Source: Variovorax paradoxus_P (GTDB taxonomy: Bacteria; Pseudomonadota; Gammaproteobacteria; Burkholderiales; Burkholderiaceae_C). Taken from it: a stretch of 64,000 nt of DNA. Within the stretch, counting starts at the first letter, position 1. The number at the start of each line of letters is the position of its first letter. The stretch lies in the NCBI RefSeq assembly GCF_050627025.1, contig NZ_CP192472.1; one strand, written 5' to 3'. Under the pieces are notes generated by a model. It was not told the DNA's origin and did no database searches. It worked only from the letters and a program-made list of their open reading frames with translations. Position numbers and translations under genes: made by a program. This document shows, in pieces, positions 7,073 through 15,421 of this stretch.

Positions 7073-8718
7073 GCCTGCCCCACTTGTCTTTTCTTCATCG
7101 AGCGGGTGTCGATGCAATGGCCCTGCCCCGGCAGCGACTGAGCCATCTCGCGCAGCTGACCGCGCTGGATCTTCTGGGACGGCGTGAGCGGCAGTGCATC
7201 GACGAATGCGACGTAACCCGGTGCCTTGTAGTAGGCGAGCTGCGCGAGCGCATGCTGAACGATGCTCGCTGCAATCTTCTCGCGCTGCGATGCGTCGGCG
7301 ACTTCCTCGCGCATCACGATGCACGCAAGCACCTCGTCGCCTCGTACCGCATCGGGCGTGGCCGCCACGGCCGAGGTTTTCACGGCCGGATGCTGATTGA
7401 GCACGCTCTCGACCTCGACCGCCGAAATGTTCTCGCCGCTGCGGCGGATCACGTTTTTCTTGCGGTCGACGAAGAAGAAGTTGCCTTGGGCGTCGCGGCG
7501 CACAAGGTCACCCGTGTGAAACCAGCCATCGGCCCAGGCTTCGCGCGTTGCCTCTTCGTCTTTCAGGTAGCCGGAGAAGAAGTAGCGTTTGGGGTCGTCG
7601 CCGGCCGAGCGCACAAGCAGTTCGCCCGGCGTGTCGGTGCCGACCTCGCTGCCGTCTTCTCCCACGAGCCGGATCTGCACGAAATCTTCCTGCCGGCCAA
7701 AGCAGCTTGTGCCCACGAGGCGCGGCTCGCGGTTGGCCATGATGCAGGCGGCCGCGCCGGTCTCGGTCATGGCCCAGGCCTCTACGAGCGGAAAACCGAA
7801 CCGCTCCTCGAAGGGTGCGTGGTTCTTGCGATCCACGCCGGCCCCGAAGCCCCAGCGGATTGCGTGGTCGCGGTCTGCGGCGGACGGCGGTGCCGAGAGC
7901 AGCATTGCGGGCATCACGCCCAGGTAGTGAACGATGGTCGCGCCGCTTTCGCGCGCGCTTGCCAGCCAGGTCTTCGGGTGGAACCGGTCGAGCTGCACCA
8001 GGCAGCCGCCCGCCACCAGCACCACCATGGTGGAGAACGCCATCGCGTTCATGTGGTTGAGCGGCAGAGGGGTGATGACGCGCTCGGCATCAGGGCGGAT
8101 GCTGCACACGCCATCGAGCGCCGCGTACCACTCGCCAGCGCGCAGGAAGTAGGCGTTGCTCAGGATGCAGCCCTTGGGGCGCCCGGTGGTGCCCGATGTG
8201 TAGAGCAGGCCGCATTCGGTGTCGGCACCGATGGGTTCGTGGGCTCGCGGCGCAGCGGTCCTGGCGCTGGGCACCGCGTCATCGGGGCCCATGGTTTCGA
8301 ACGGCACGCCGGCTTGTGCAGCGGCGGCTCGCAGATCATTGGCACGCCCAGGCAGCGTGACCGCGAGGCCGATTTCGCTATGGCCGATCAGGTAGACCAG
8401 TTCGGCAGAACGCATCTCGGCATTGATCGGCACCACGCTTACACCCAGCGCGTTGAGCGCGAACCAGTGGAAGAGAAAGGCCGGCCGGTTCTCCAGCAGC
8501 AGGCCGACGCGGTGGCCATGCCCATAGCCGGCCTGCGCATAGGCAGCGCGCAGTCGCTCGACCTTGGTCGCTGCCTCGCCCCAGCGGATGCCGCCGGCTG
8601 CGATGCCGTAGGCGGTAGCGGTCACCGACTCGGTGAACAGAAATTCGGCCTCCGGCGTGCGCCTGGCAGTGGCCGCAAACACCTGGTGGACACTCGCGAA
8701 AACGGTGGAGTCTTGCAT
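7069..8718 (-). CDS. AMP-dependent acyl-CoA synthetase/ligase
   Basis: A 549-residue ANL-superfamily CoA ligase. The AMP-binding P-loop TSGTTGRPKG is near residues 174-183. Further motifs are AMTETGAA, GWFHTGD and the hinge/C-terminal segment DRKKNVIRRSGENIS. It activates a carboxylic acid to its CoA thioester with ATP. Position between the Rieske subunits and the thiolase-like/DUF35 pair suggests it activates the oxygenated aromatic acid made by the dioxygenase. The ATG has AGGGA upstream and begins 7 bases after the beta-subunit stop. The stop overlaps the downstream gene by four bases. Confidence 0.93.
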   Translation of the reverse strand: MQDSTVFASVHQVFAATARRTPEAEFLFTESVTATAYGIAAGGIRWGEAATKVERLRAAYAQAGYGHGHRVGLLLENRPAFLFHWFALNALGVSVVPINAEMRSAELVYLIGHSEIGLAVTLPGRANDLRAAAAQAGVPFETMGPDDAVPSARTAAPRAHEPIGADTECGLLYTSGTTGRPKGCILSNAYFLRAGEWYAALDGVCSIRPDAERVITPLPLNHMNAMAFSTMVVLVAGGCLVQLDRFHPKTWLASARESGATIVHYLGVMPAMLLSAPPSAADRDHAIRWGFGAGVDRKNHAPFEERFGFPLVEAWAMTETGAAACIMANREPRLVGTSCFGRQEDFVQIRLVGEDGSEVGTDTPGELLVRSAGDDPKRYFFSGYLKDEEATREAWADGWFHTGDLVRRDAQGNFFFVDRKKNVIRRSGENISAVEVESVLNQHPAVKTSAVAATPDAVRGDEVLACIVMREEVADASQREKIAASIVQHALAQLAYYKAPGYVAFVDALPLTPSQKIQRGQLREMAQSLPGQGHCIDTRSMKKRQVGQA

Positions 8719-8725
8719 CGCGTCC

Positions 8726-9214
8726 CTAGATGAAGAGCTGCACGGCCGGAAGCGCCGCGTCGCAGTTGAGCAGGTTCACGCGCTTGAGCGTCATGCGCAA
8801 CGCGCCGTCTTGCACCGTGAGGTAATGGAAGAAGGTGCCGACGTAGAACTGCAGCTCGTCGCCTTGCGATTCGGTGTAGTGAAACTCTGTGCGCACCACG
8901 AAGCGGTTGCCCTCGACGTCGAAGGTCTCGACCACCGGCACCTGCAGCAGGTGGTGGCAGCGGCTCGGCGGCTGCTGCGAAAAGGCACGCGGGCTCTTCA
9001 GGCGCTCGATGCGCAGCTCTCGCAGCAGCTTGTCTTCGTACAGATGCGAGGTGTGGTTGAGTCCGTCTTCCTGGTCGGGCACAAGGGGCACCCAGTAGAA
9101 GGCGTCGTCGGTGAAGAGCGCGTTCCACTCTTCATAGCGGCGCGTGTCGAGCAGGCGCGCTTCGTTCACGACGAAGTCGATCAGGTCATGGCGAGTGATA
9201 TCGGTGTCGGCCAT
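8726..9214 (-). CDS. iadE: Aromatic-ring-hydroxylating dioxygenase beta subunit
   Basis: A 162-residue small subunit of the SnoaL/NTF2-like fold (PF00866 family), partner of the Rieske alpha subunit encoded directly upstream. The alpha stop and this start share a base (TGATG); a GTG one codon earlier at 9217 is an alternative start. Segments such as WNALFTDDAFYWVPL and HYTESQGDELQFYVG are typical of beta subunits. It stabilises the alpha3beta3 oxygenase. The symbol iadE follows my recollection of the Variovorax auxin-degradation locus, where iadDE suffice for indoleacetate removal; the lettering rests on gene order, not on a database match. Confidence 0.88.
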   Translation of the reverse strand: MADTDITRHDLIDFVVNEARLLDTRRYEEWNALFTDDAFYWVPLVPDQEDGLNHTSHLYEDKLLRELRIERLKSPRAFSQQPPSRCHHLLQVPVVETFDVEGNRFVVRTEFHYTESQGDELQFYVGTFFHYLTVQDGALRMTLKRVNLLNCDAALPAVQLFI

Positions 9215-10527
9215 CACATCGTCTCCGTCATGCGCTGCACCCAGCTGCGGTACTGGTTGCGCATCGGCAGTTCGTTGGTGCCGCCGGTGGTGATCTCGCC
9301 TCCCTTCAACTCGGACGGGTCATAGTCGCGGTGCAAGCTGACCCATTCATTGCCGCTCGCGTGCAGCCCGGCCTGCATGCCGCGATACGCCTGCAGGTCG
9401 TCATGCCCCACCACCGAGAACGGCGAGTTGATGAGCCGGTTGTACATGGTGGTGCGCTGCAGCAGCTCAGGCGGCGCGCCCTTCAGGCGGAAGGTCCAGC
9501 TTTCGATCAGCGTCTTGTCGGCCGAGATGGGTTTGACCACGCGGATCGCCTGGATCGCGCCCTTGATGGTGAGGTTCGGGTAATACACGGTGTTGTGCCT
9601 TGCCATGCCGAGGATCTGCGCGGTCTTGTCCTCGCCGTAACGCGCCTTCATGGCATCGTCGTACTCGGGAATTGCCTTGTACTTGCTGTGAATGCTGAAG
9701 TGCACGCCCGTGAAGCTGTGGCCGTGGTCGTAGGTGCGAATACCCATGTCCTCGAAGAACTTGTAGTCGGACATGAAGGGCACGAACTGCTCCACAGCCA
9801 TGGGCTTGGGCTCATCGGCGGGCTTGTCGGCCCACATGCGCTTGGCGGTGCCTGCCGAAGACTCGTGCGCGACCATGGGGTGCATGGTGTCGTTGAGGTT
9901 TTCGACGAACATCTTCCAGTTGCACTGGTGCATGAAGCGCAGGCACCCGCCGGCAATCTCGAGCTCGCCTTCGGGCGAGCGGTCGGCCATGTTGTCGATG
10001 GAGCTCAGCGAATCGCCAAAGTACTCGTCGAAGTCCGGCCCCGCATCGTTGATCTTCACGAAGATGAAACCGCGGTAGCTGCGCACGTGCTTCAGCGTGG
10101 TCAGGCCCTTGGCCGACTCGCACTCATGGAGCGCGGTGTTCTCGTAGCCTGTCTTCAGCGGAATGGCCAATAGCGAACCGTCGGTCTTGAAGGTCCAGGC
10201 GTGATACGGGCATCGAAAGAACTTGCCTGTGTTGCCGCAGGGCGCGCTCACCAGGCGCGAACCCTTGTGGGCGCAGCGGTTCATCATTGCGCGCACGCTG
10301 CCGTCGGTGTGGCGCACGACGATCAGCGGACGCCCGGCAATCTCGTTGCTGATCCAGTCGCCCGGCTTCGGCAATTGGCTCTCATGGCCCACGTAGTTCC
10401 AGGTGTTGGCAAAGAAGTGCTCCTGCTCCAGCTCGAAGAGCTCCTGGCTGGTGTACAGGTCGCGGTGCACGCGGTCGTTCTGAACCAGCGCGCGAATGGC
10501 ATCAGGGTTGTCTCGGTACGAAGGCAT
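9214..10527 (-). CDS. iadD: Rieske ring-hydroxylating dioxygenase alpha subunit
   Basis: A complete 437-residue oxygenase large subunit. The Rieske [2Fe-2S] ligands are Cys85, His87, Cys106 and His109. The mononuclear Fe(II) facial triad is in the catalytic domain, with His216 and His221 visible in NDTMHPMVAH. It inserts oxygen into an aromatic ring with electrons from the reductase encoded just upstream. Gene order (MarR, IorA-like, IorB-like, reductase, alpha, beta) fits the fourth gene of the Variovorax iad operon, hence iadD and indole-3-acetate as the likely substrate (inference). A paralogue lies at 1-666. The start codon follows the reductase stop by 16 bases. Confidence 0.9.
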   Translation of the reverse strand: MPSYRDNPDAIRALVQNDRVHRDLYTSQELFELEQEHFFANTWNYVGHESQLPKPGDWISNEIAGRPLIVVRHTDGSVRAMMNRCAHKGSRLVSAPCGNTGKFFRCPYHAWTFKTDGSLLAIPLKTGYENTALHECESAKGLTTLKHVRSYRGFIFVKINDAGPDFDEYFGDSLSSIDNMADRSPEGELEIAGGCLRFMHQCNWKMFVENLNDTMHPMVAHESSAGTAKRMWADKPADEPKPMAVEQFVPFMSDYKFFEDMGIRTYDHGHSFTGVHFSIHSKYKAIPEYDDAMKARYGEDKTAQILGMARHNTVYYPNLTIKGAIQAIRVVKPISADKTLIESWTFRLKGAPPELLQRTTMYNRLINSPFSVVGHDDLQAYRGMQAGLHASGNEWVSLHRDYDPSELKGGEITTGGTNELPMRNQYRSWVQRMTETM

Positions 10528-10543
10528 GGTTCTCGTGGCTCCT

Positions 10544-11536
10544 TCACATGTCGAGCACCAGGCGCGCACCCTTGGCGCGCGAGATGCAGATCTGCATGAC
10601 ATTGCCTTCGGCCTTCTCGCGGGCCGTGAGCACGTAGTCGCGGTGGTCGATCTCGCCTTCGAGCACGGGCACGGCACACACGCCGCATTCGCCGCGCTTG
10701 CAGTCGAACATCGGGTCGCAGCCGTTGTCGATGAGGCAGTCGAGAATGCTCTGGTCGGCAGCGACGGTGAAGCGCTGGCCCGACTGCGCGAGCTCCACCT
10801 CGAAGGGCTGATCGCCCTCTTCGGCGACCGGCTCCGTAAAGAGTTCGAAATGCACGCGGTCATGCTCCCAGCCCCGCGCCTGGGTGCGGGCCAGCACGGC
10901 GTCGAGCATGACCTTGGGGCCGCAGACGTAGAGGCGGTCTCCGGTGGGCACCTCGTCCAGCAGCGCATCGATGTCGAGCGGCGCGCCGGCTTCTGCATCG
11001 GCATGCACGCGCAGGTCGTCGCCGAGCAGCGCCTGCAGCTCGGGCAGGAACGCCATCAGCTCACGGCTGCGGCCGGCGTAGTGCATGCGCACCGGCGCCC
11101 CTTCGGCGCGGCGCCGCGCAGCCATGGTGGCGAGCGGCGTCACGCCGATGCCGCCCGCCACCAGCACCGAGCCACCGGGGCCGGTATGCAGCGGAAAGTC
11201 ATTCTTGGGCGCCTCGATGCTGAGGGTGTCGCCCTCTTTCAGCTGCTCGTGCATGAAGCGCGAACCGCCGCGGCCTTCGGCTTCCTTGCGCACGGCAATC
11301 ACATATTCGACCGGTGCGTTGGTGGCATTGCGCGCGGTCGTGAAATTGATGAGCGAGTAGTGGCGCCAGTCGGTCTTGCCATCGGGCAGCTTCACTTGCA
11401 CACGGATGTGTGCGCCGGCCGCGAACCCGGGCAGCGGGCGGCCGTCTTCCGCGTACAGGCGCAACATGCGGATCAGCGGATTGAGTGCGCGTGCCTCGGC
11501 AATGCGAAGCTGGAGCGTGGCGGTGGGTGCGGTCAT
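10544..11536 (-). CDS. iadC: PDR/VanB-type flavin and [2Fe-2S] oxidoreductase, dioxygenase reductase component
   Basis: A 330-residue class IA reductase. The flavin domain carries RHYSLINF near residues 58-65, the NAD(P) domain has VAGGIGVTPL near 126-135 and CGP at 205-207, and the C-terminal plant-type ferredoxin has Cys279, Cys284, Cys287 and Cys317. It carries electrons from NAD(P)H to the Rieske centre of the oxygenase encoded next. A longer frame to 11875 overlaps the previous gene and is rejected; the chosen ATG lacks a strong ribosome site. The symbol is by gene order within the presumed iad operon. Confidence 0.88.
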   Translation of the reverse strand: MTAPTATLQLRIAEARALNPLIRMLRLYAEDGRPLPGFAAGAHIRVQVKLPDGKTDWRHYSLINFTTARNATNAPVEYVIAVRKEAEGRGGSRFMHEQLKEGDTLSIEAPKNDFPLHTGPGGSVLVAGGIGVTPLATMAARRRAEGAPVRMHYAGRSRELMAFLPELQALLGDDLRVHADAEAGAPLDIDALLDEVPTGDRLYVCGPKVMLDAVLARTQARGWEHDRVHFELFTEPVAEEGDQPFEVELAQSGQRFTVAADQSILDCLIDNGCDPMFDCKRGECGVCAVPVLEGEIDHRDYVLTAREKAEGNVMQICISRAKGARLVLDM

Positions 11537-11556
11537 CGTGTGTCCGTTGTCTCTCT

Positions 11557-13080
11557 TCAGGCCAGTGCGTGCTGCGCCAGCGCTGCTTGCAGCTTGTGGC
11601 CGTGTTCGTCGGCGAGCGCAGCGTCGCGCAGCTCGCGCAAGGTGGCAGGCGCGAGCCGTGCGCCGGCACGTTCCACCGCGCGCATCACGGTGTCGTAGTT
11701 GCGAATGCCGCGCTCGTGCGTGTCGCTGTAGCCCTTGACCAGGCGCTGGCACTGCGCGAGCTCTACCGCCAGCTCGGGGTTGTGCCTGGCGGCGGTGGCA
11801 ATGCGCTGAAGCCATTCCTCGATGCGGCGGTTTTCCTCGGCATAGCGCGTCGTCGAAAGACGCCAGCGCTTGCATGCCGCAACCATGCGCAGCATCAGGT
11901 AGCCGCGCAGCGAGCTGGTCTGGATCACACGGCCATGCTGCGTGAAGCGCTCGACGAGCTTCTTGGGAAGCGTGGAGTTCATGAGCCAGCGCCCGACGCC
12001 GCCCGGGAGCGTCTCGCAGATCTCCTGCAGCCGCGGATGCATGTACTCGTTAATGGCGAGCACCTGGCCCGGCTGCACGCGGGCCTCGCCGCGCACGCGC
12101 TCGAAACGGGTGGCGCGGGTCTTGAGGGCGGCAACGCGGGCAGTGTCTTCGTAGGACATCCAGAGCGCGAGATGGCGAGCTGTTTCGCGCAGCAGCCGGT
12201 GCGCGCTGTCGCCCGGCAACGCTGCGATGGCAGCCATGCGGTCGAGGTAGAGGCCGGCATACGCCGGGTCCTGGTAGTCGATAAGGCGGCGCACGCCTTC
12301 GAGCAGAAAGTCTTGCGCGGCGAGCGGAAAGCCGCGCTGCGCGCGCTCGACCAGCGCGCGCACCGCCGGGTGGCGCGGCTGCGGCGCCGGCGCAGCAACC
12401 GAAGCATCCTGCTGCGGCTCGCCATCGTCGCCGCGCTGTGCGCGTTCGAATGCCGCGCCAAAAGCCTTGAGGCTGGGCTTGACCCCGACGCCGCCGCGCT
12501 CGATGGTCGCTTCGAACTGCGCACGGCTGAACGGGAGCACGCCAGATCCCGCCAGCGCCCCGAACAGCACCGCGCTGATCACGCTGCCCGATGCTTCGGC
12601 GGCCTCGGCCATGTCGAAGCGGATGAAGCGCTTGGCAGCCCTGGCGGTGTGGGCGAGCAACTGCGTGCTGTCGACGCGGCCGTCGCCCAGCGCGCTTTTT
12701 TCAGCGATGGAGAAGACGCGATGCGTGGATGCGATGAGGGTGGTGCGGTCATTGGTGACCAGCCCGCGCTGCACGGCACGCCCCGCTTCCATGAGCTCCG
12801 ACGCGAGCACCACGTCCACGTCGCCGGGCAGCGGCATCAGCGCCAGCACGGGCCGACCGCCGTCGGCTTCGGCCTGCGCCACTGGATAGAGCTCGACGTA
12901 GTAGATGGTTGCGCCAGTGCGCTGCGCCACGCCGGGAACCGAGGTGGTCTGTGCGACGTAGCCGTTGGCTTCGCCCATGTCGACGATCCAGTCGGCGAGC
13001 ACACCGCCGCCCTCCCCGCCCATGGCGAGGATGGCGATCTTGATAGGTTGGGCCTTGGTCGTCATCGCTTCAGAAGGCAT
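11557..13080 (-). CDS. Indolepyruvate oxidoreductase beta-subunit family protein (IorB-like with C-terminal DUF6537-type region)
   Basis: A 507-residue protein. The N-terminal 200 residues match the gamma/IorB domain of 2-oxoacid:ferredoxin oxidoreductases (IAILAMGGEGGGVLADW, TSVPGVAQRTGATIYY). The longer second half looks like the DUF6537-type extension of large aerobic IorB proteins. With the IorA-like subunit upstream it should form a 2-oxoacid oxidoreductase acting on arylpyruvates, giving an arylacetyl-CoA. The frame overlaps the iorA stop by 11 bases from ATG 13080; ATG 13065 gives a protein five residues shorter and is equally possible, since neither has a good ribosome site. By order it would be the second iad gene. 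Confidence 0.87.
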   Translation of the reverse strand: MPSEAMTTKAQPIKIAILAMGGEGGGVLADWIVDMGEANGYVAQTTSVPGVAQRTGATIYYVELYPVAQAEADGGRPVLALMPLPGDVDVVLASELMEAGRAVQRGLVTNDRTTLIASTHRVFSIAEKSALGDGRVDSTQLLAHTARAAKRFIRFDMAEAAEASGSVISAVLFGALAGSGVLPFSRAQFEATIERGGVGVKPSLKAFGAAFERAQRGDDGEPQQDASVAAPAPQPRHPAVRALVERAQRGFPLAAQDFLLEGVRRLIDYQDPAYAGLYLDRMAAIAALPGDSAHRLLRETARHLALWMSYEDTARVAALKTRATRFERVRGEARVQPGQVLAINEYMHPRLQEICETLPGGVGRWLMNSTLPKKLVERFTQHGRVIQTSSLRGYLMLRMVAACKRWRLSTTRYAEENRRIEEWLQRIATAARHNPELAVELAQCQRLVKGYSDTHERGIRNYDTVMRAVERAGARLAPATLRELRDAALADEHGHKLQAALAQHALA

Positions 13081-15262
13081 AGGCTTCGCGGCGGCGCGCC
13101 TCGCCGCGCTGCAGCCAGCCGATGACGGCGCCGCGCACGCGTTCGCGCAGCTTGTCCCATCCTGTCGGGTTGCTCACAATTTGCGCCTTGTAGAACGACG
13201 GGCACAGCACGGCGGCGTGCGAAACGTCGCCGCAGTTGCCGCAGCCCACGCAGCTGTCGAGCACGGTGGCAACGGGATCGATGCGCAGCGGATCGGGGTT
13301 GGGCTTGATGGAAAGCGACGGACAGCCCGACAGGCGAATGCAGGAGTGGTCGCCGGTGCAGGTATCCGAATCGACACCGAACTTCTCGCGCACCATGCGC
13401 TTGCCTTCGGCAACGGCCTTGCGCACCAGCGGCTTCTCGCGGCGCTGCTTGTTGAGCATGCACTCCGACTGGGCGATGAGCACCTTGGGGCCCTTCCTGG
13501 TGGTGGTGAGCGCTTCTTTCAGCGCGTCGCGCATGCCGGCCACGTCGTAGGTGCGGCGCATCGTCTTGACCCACTCCACGCCAACGCCGCGCACGGCACG
13601 CTCGATCTCGTGGCCGGTGCTGCGCGTCTTGTTGATGGCGTTGGACGAAAGAATGTCCTGCCCGCCGGTGGCCGAGGTGTAGTTGTTGTCGACGATGATG
13701 GTGAGGTTGTCGCTCTTGTTGAACACCGCGTTGGCCACGCCGCTCGTGAGGCCGTTGTGCCAGAAGCCCCCGTCGCCCATCATCGAGATGGCGCGCTTGC
13801 CGGCGGGCGCATTCAACGCTGCCGCACCGGCACCGCCCAAGCCGTAGCCCATGGTGGTGTTGCCGATGTTGAATGGCGGCAGGATCGAGAACAGGTGGCA
13901 GCCGATGTCTGCGCTTACGTGGTGCGCACCGAGTTCGCGTTCGACCAGCTTCATGGCGCTGAAGATCGGGCGCTCGGGGCAACCGGTGCAAAAGCCCGGC
14001 GGGCGGGCATGCACGACGTCGCCGAGTGCCGTGGACGGCATGGCCGGCTCGGGCGCGGCATCGACGCCGATGGCGGCAACCTCCTTCAGCGGAATCACCT
14101 TGCGCACCGGCGCAGGCACCGGCAGTGGCGCAAGCCGCTCGTAGCGCTCGCAGAAAGCGCGCGCGCCCTTGAGCAGCTCGGATGCCGTGTATTCGCCGGC
14201 TACGGGCAGCATGTCCTTGCCGTGCAGCGCGGTGGTAGAGCCGGCCTGGCGCAAGATGGTCGCGAGGTTCTGCTCGACGAAGTTGGGCTGCCCCTCTTCG
14301 ACGATCAGCACTGCGCGCTTGCCTTCGCAAAAGCGGATGACTTCACTCTCGATGACCGGGTAGGCCACGTTCATCACGTAGAGCGGCACCTGGGTGTTGC
14401 CGTAGACGTCTGCCAGCCCAAGGCGCTCAAGTGCGCGCAGCAGTGTGTTGTAGCTGCCGCCCTGCACGATGATGCCGATGTCGTCGGCGTCTTCCGAGAA
14501 AAACTCATTGAGCCGGCGCTCTTCGATGAAGCGCACGGCGGCAGGCCAACGGTCTTTCACCTTCTCTTGTTCATGCACGAAGCTCGCGGGTGGCAGCACG
14601 ATGCGGCTGACGTCGCGCTGCGGGTTTTCCAGCGCCTCTTGCAGGGTGAACCTGGCGCGCTTGTTGTCGCCTGCAATGAAGTGGCCGTGCACATGGCAGG
14701 CGCGAATGCGCAACTGCAGCATCACCGGCGTGTTGCTGGCCTCGGAAAGATCGAAGCCCGTTTTCACCGCATCGACGATGCTCGGCAGGTTGGGCCGCGG
14801 ATCGAGCAGCCAGATCTGCGACTTCATTGCGAAGGCGTGGCTGCGCTCCTGCATGATGGAAGAGCCTTCGCCGTAGTCTTCGCCCACGATGATGAGCGCG
14901 CCGCCGGTGACGCCGCCCGAGGCCAGGTTGGCCAGCGCGTCGGACGCCACGTTGGTGCCTACCGTGGCCTTGAAGGTGACTGCACCGCGCAGCGGGTAGT
15001 TGACGGAGGCGGCCAGCGTGGCGGCCGCAGTGGCCTCGCTAGCGCTGTTCTCGAAGCGGATGCCCTGTTCGGCGAGGATGTCCTGCGCATCGGCCAGCAC
15101 GTCCATCAGGTGCGAGATGGGCGCGCCCTGGTAGCCCGCCACATAGGAAACTCCCGATTCGAGCAAGGCCTTGGTGACAGCCAGAATGCCCTCACCGCGG
15201 AACACTTCTCCACCGGAAAGCCGCAGCTTCTTGACTTCTTCGACGAATGAACGCTCAGCCAT
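13070..15262 (-). CDS. Indolepyruvate:ferredoxin oxidoreductase alpha subunit (IorA-like)
   Basis: A 730-residue thiamine-diphosphate enzyme subunit. The N-terminal pyrimidine-binding half includes ENSASEATAA. CTGCPERP is near residue 425. The TPP/Mg motif GDGGFW at 497-502 is followed by NN about 25 residues later. The C-terminal ferredoxin-like region has Cys at 635, 641, 647, 671, 674, 677 and 687, enough for iron-sulfur clusters although the first set is spaced unusually widely. It would decarboxylate indole-3-pyruvate to indole-3-acetyl-CoA with ferredoxin. The ATG has AAGGA upstream; the frame continues to 15349 but that part runs into the promoter. It is the first gene of the leftward operon, divergent from the MarR gene. 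Confidence 0.9.
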   Translation of the reverse strand: MAERSFVEEVKKLRLSGGEVFRGEGILAVTKALLESGVSYVAGYQGAPISHLMDVLADAQDILAEQGIRFENSASEATAAATLAASVNYPLRGAVTFKATVGTNVASDALANLASGGVTGGALIIVGEDYGEGSSIMQERSHAFAMKSQIWLLDPRPNLPSIVDAVKTGFDLSEASNTPVMLQLRIRACHVHGHFIAGDNKRARFTLQEALENPQRDVSRIVLPPASFVHEQEKVKDRWPAAVRFIEERRLNEFFSEDADDIGIIVQGGSYNTLLRALERLGLADVYGNTQVPLYVMNVAYPVIESEVIRFCEGKRAVLIVEEGQPNFVEQNLATILRQAGSTTALHGKDMLPVAGEYTASELLKGARAFCERYERLAPLPVPAPVRKVIPLKEVAAIGVDAAPEPAMPSTALGDVVHARPPGFCTGCPERPIFSAMKLVERELGAHHVSADIGCHLFSILPPFNIGNTTMGYGLGGAGAAALNAPAGKRAISMMGDGGFWHNGLTSGVANAVFNKSDNLTIIVDNNYTSATGGQDILSSNAINKTRSTGHEIERAVRGVGVEWVKTMRRTYDVAGMRDALKEALTTTRKGPKVLIAQSECMLNKQRREKPLVRKAVAEGKRMVREKFGVDSDTCTGDHSCIRLSGCPSLSIKPNPDPLRIDPVATVLDSCVGCGNCGDVSHAAVLCPSFYKAQIVSNPTGWDKLRERVRGAVIGWLQRGEARRREAYAF

Positions 15263-15320
15263 GTGGGTCCTTCTTCTTTCTCGTGGGAGGATGCGCTTCA
15301 GCTGCCACATCACGCTTTCT

Positions 15321-15349
15321 ATAATGTTGACAAATGAATGTATCCACAA
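15321..15349 (-). promoter_or_regulatory. Candidate promoter of the iorA-led catabolic operon
   Basis: On the minus strand TTGTGG (15344-15349) and CATTAT (15321-15326) are separated by 17 bases, a weak sigma-70 match. Transcription would start roughly 50 bases ahead of the iorA ATG. The -10 box directly abuts the TTGACA of the opposing MarR promoter, so one bound regulator could control both. Confidence 0.45.
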
Positions 15350-15356
15350 TCATGAA
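15327..15356 (+). promoter_or_regulatory. Candidate MarR-gene promoter with overlapping dyad
   Basis: TTGACA at 15327-15332 is a perfect -35 consensus; a poor -10 (CATGAA, 15351-15356) follows after 18 bases. The dyad AATGT-N4-ACAAT (15337-15350, four of five arm positions paired) lies inside the spacer and overlaps the -35 of the opposing promoter. It is the best candidate for the MarR operator. Confidence 0.4.
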
Positions 15357-15421
15357 TTACCCTAGACACGCAAGCAGCGTGCCTGCGAGCGGCATGAGGC
15401 GCCTGGCCATGAGGTGCGTTC

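Noticed and set aside
7084..8733. A 549-codon plus-strand frame opposite the CoA ligase
   Set aside because: Same cause; His/Arg-rich composition and exact mirroring of the ligase gene.
12965..15250. A 761-codon open frame on the plus strand opposite the iorA-like gene
   Set aside because: Antisense shadow of a GC-rich gene; the minus-strand protein has full TPP and iron-sulfur motifs, and the plus-strand translation has no recognisable domain.
15320..15325. TATAAT on the plus strand as a promoter for the MarR gene
   Set aside because: No -35 at proper distance; the TTGACA just downstream gives a better, though still weak, candidate.
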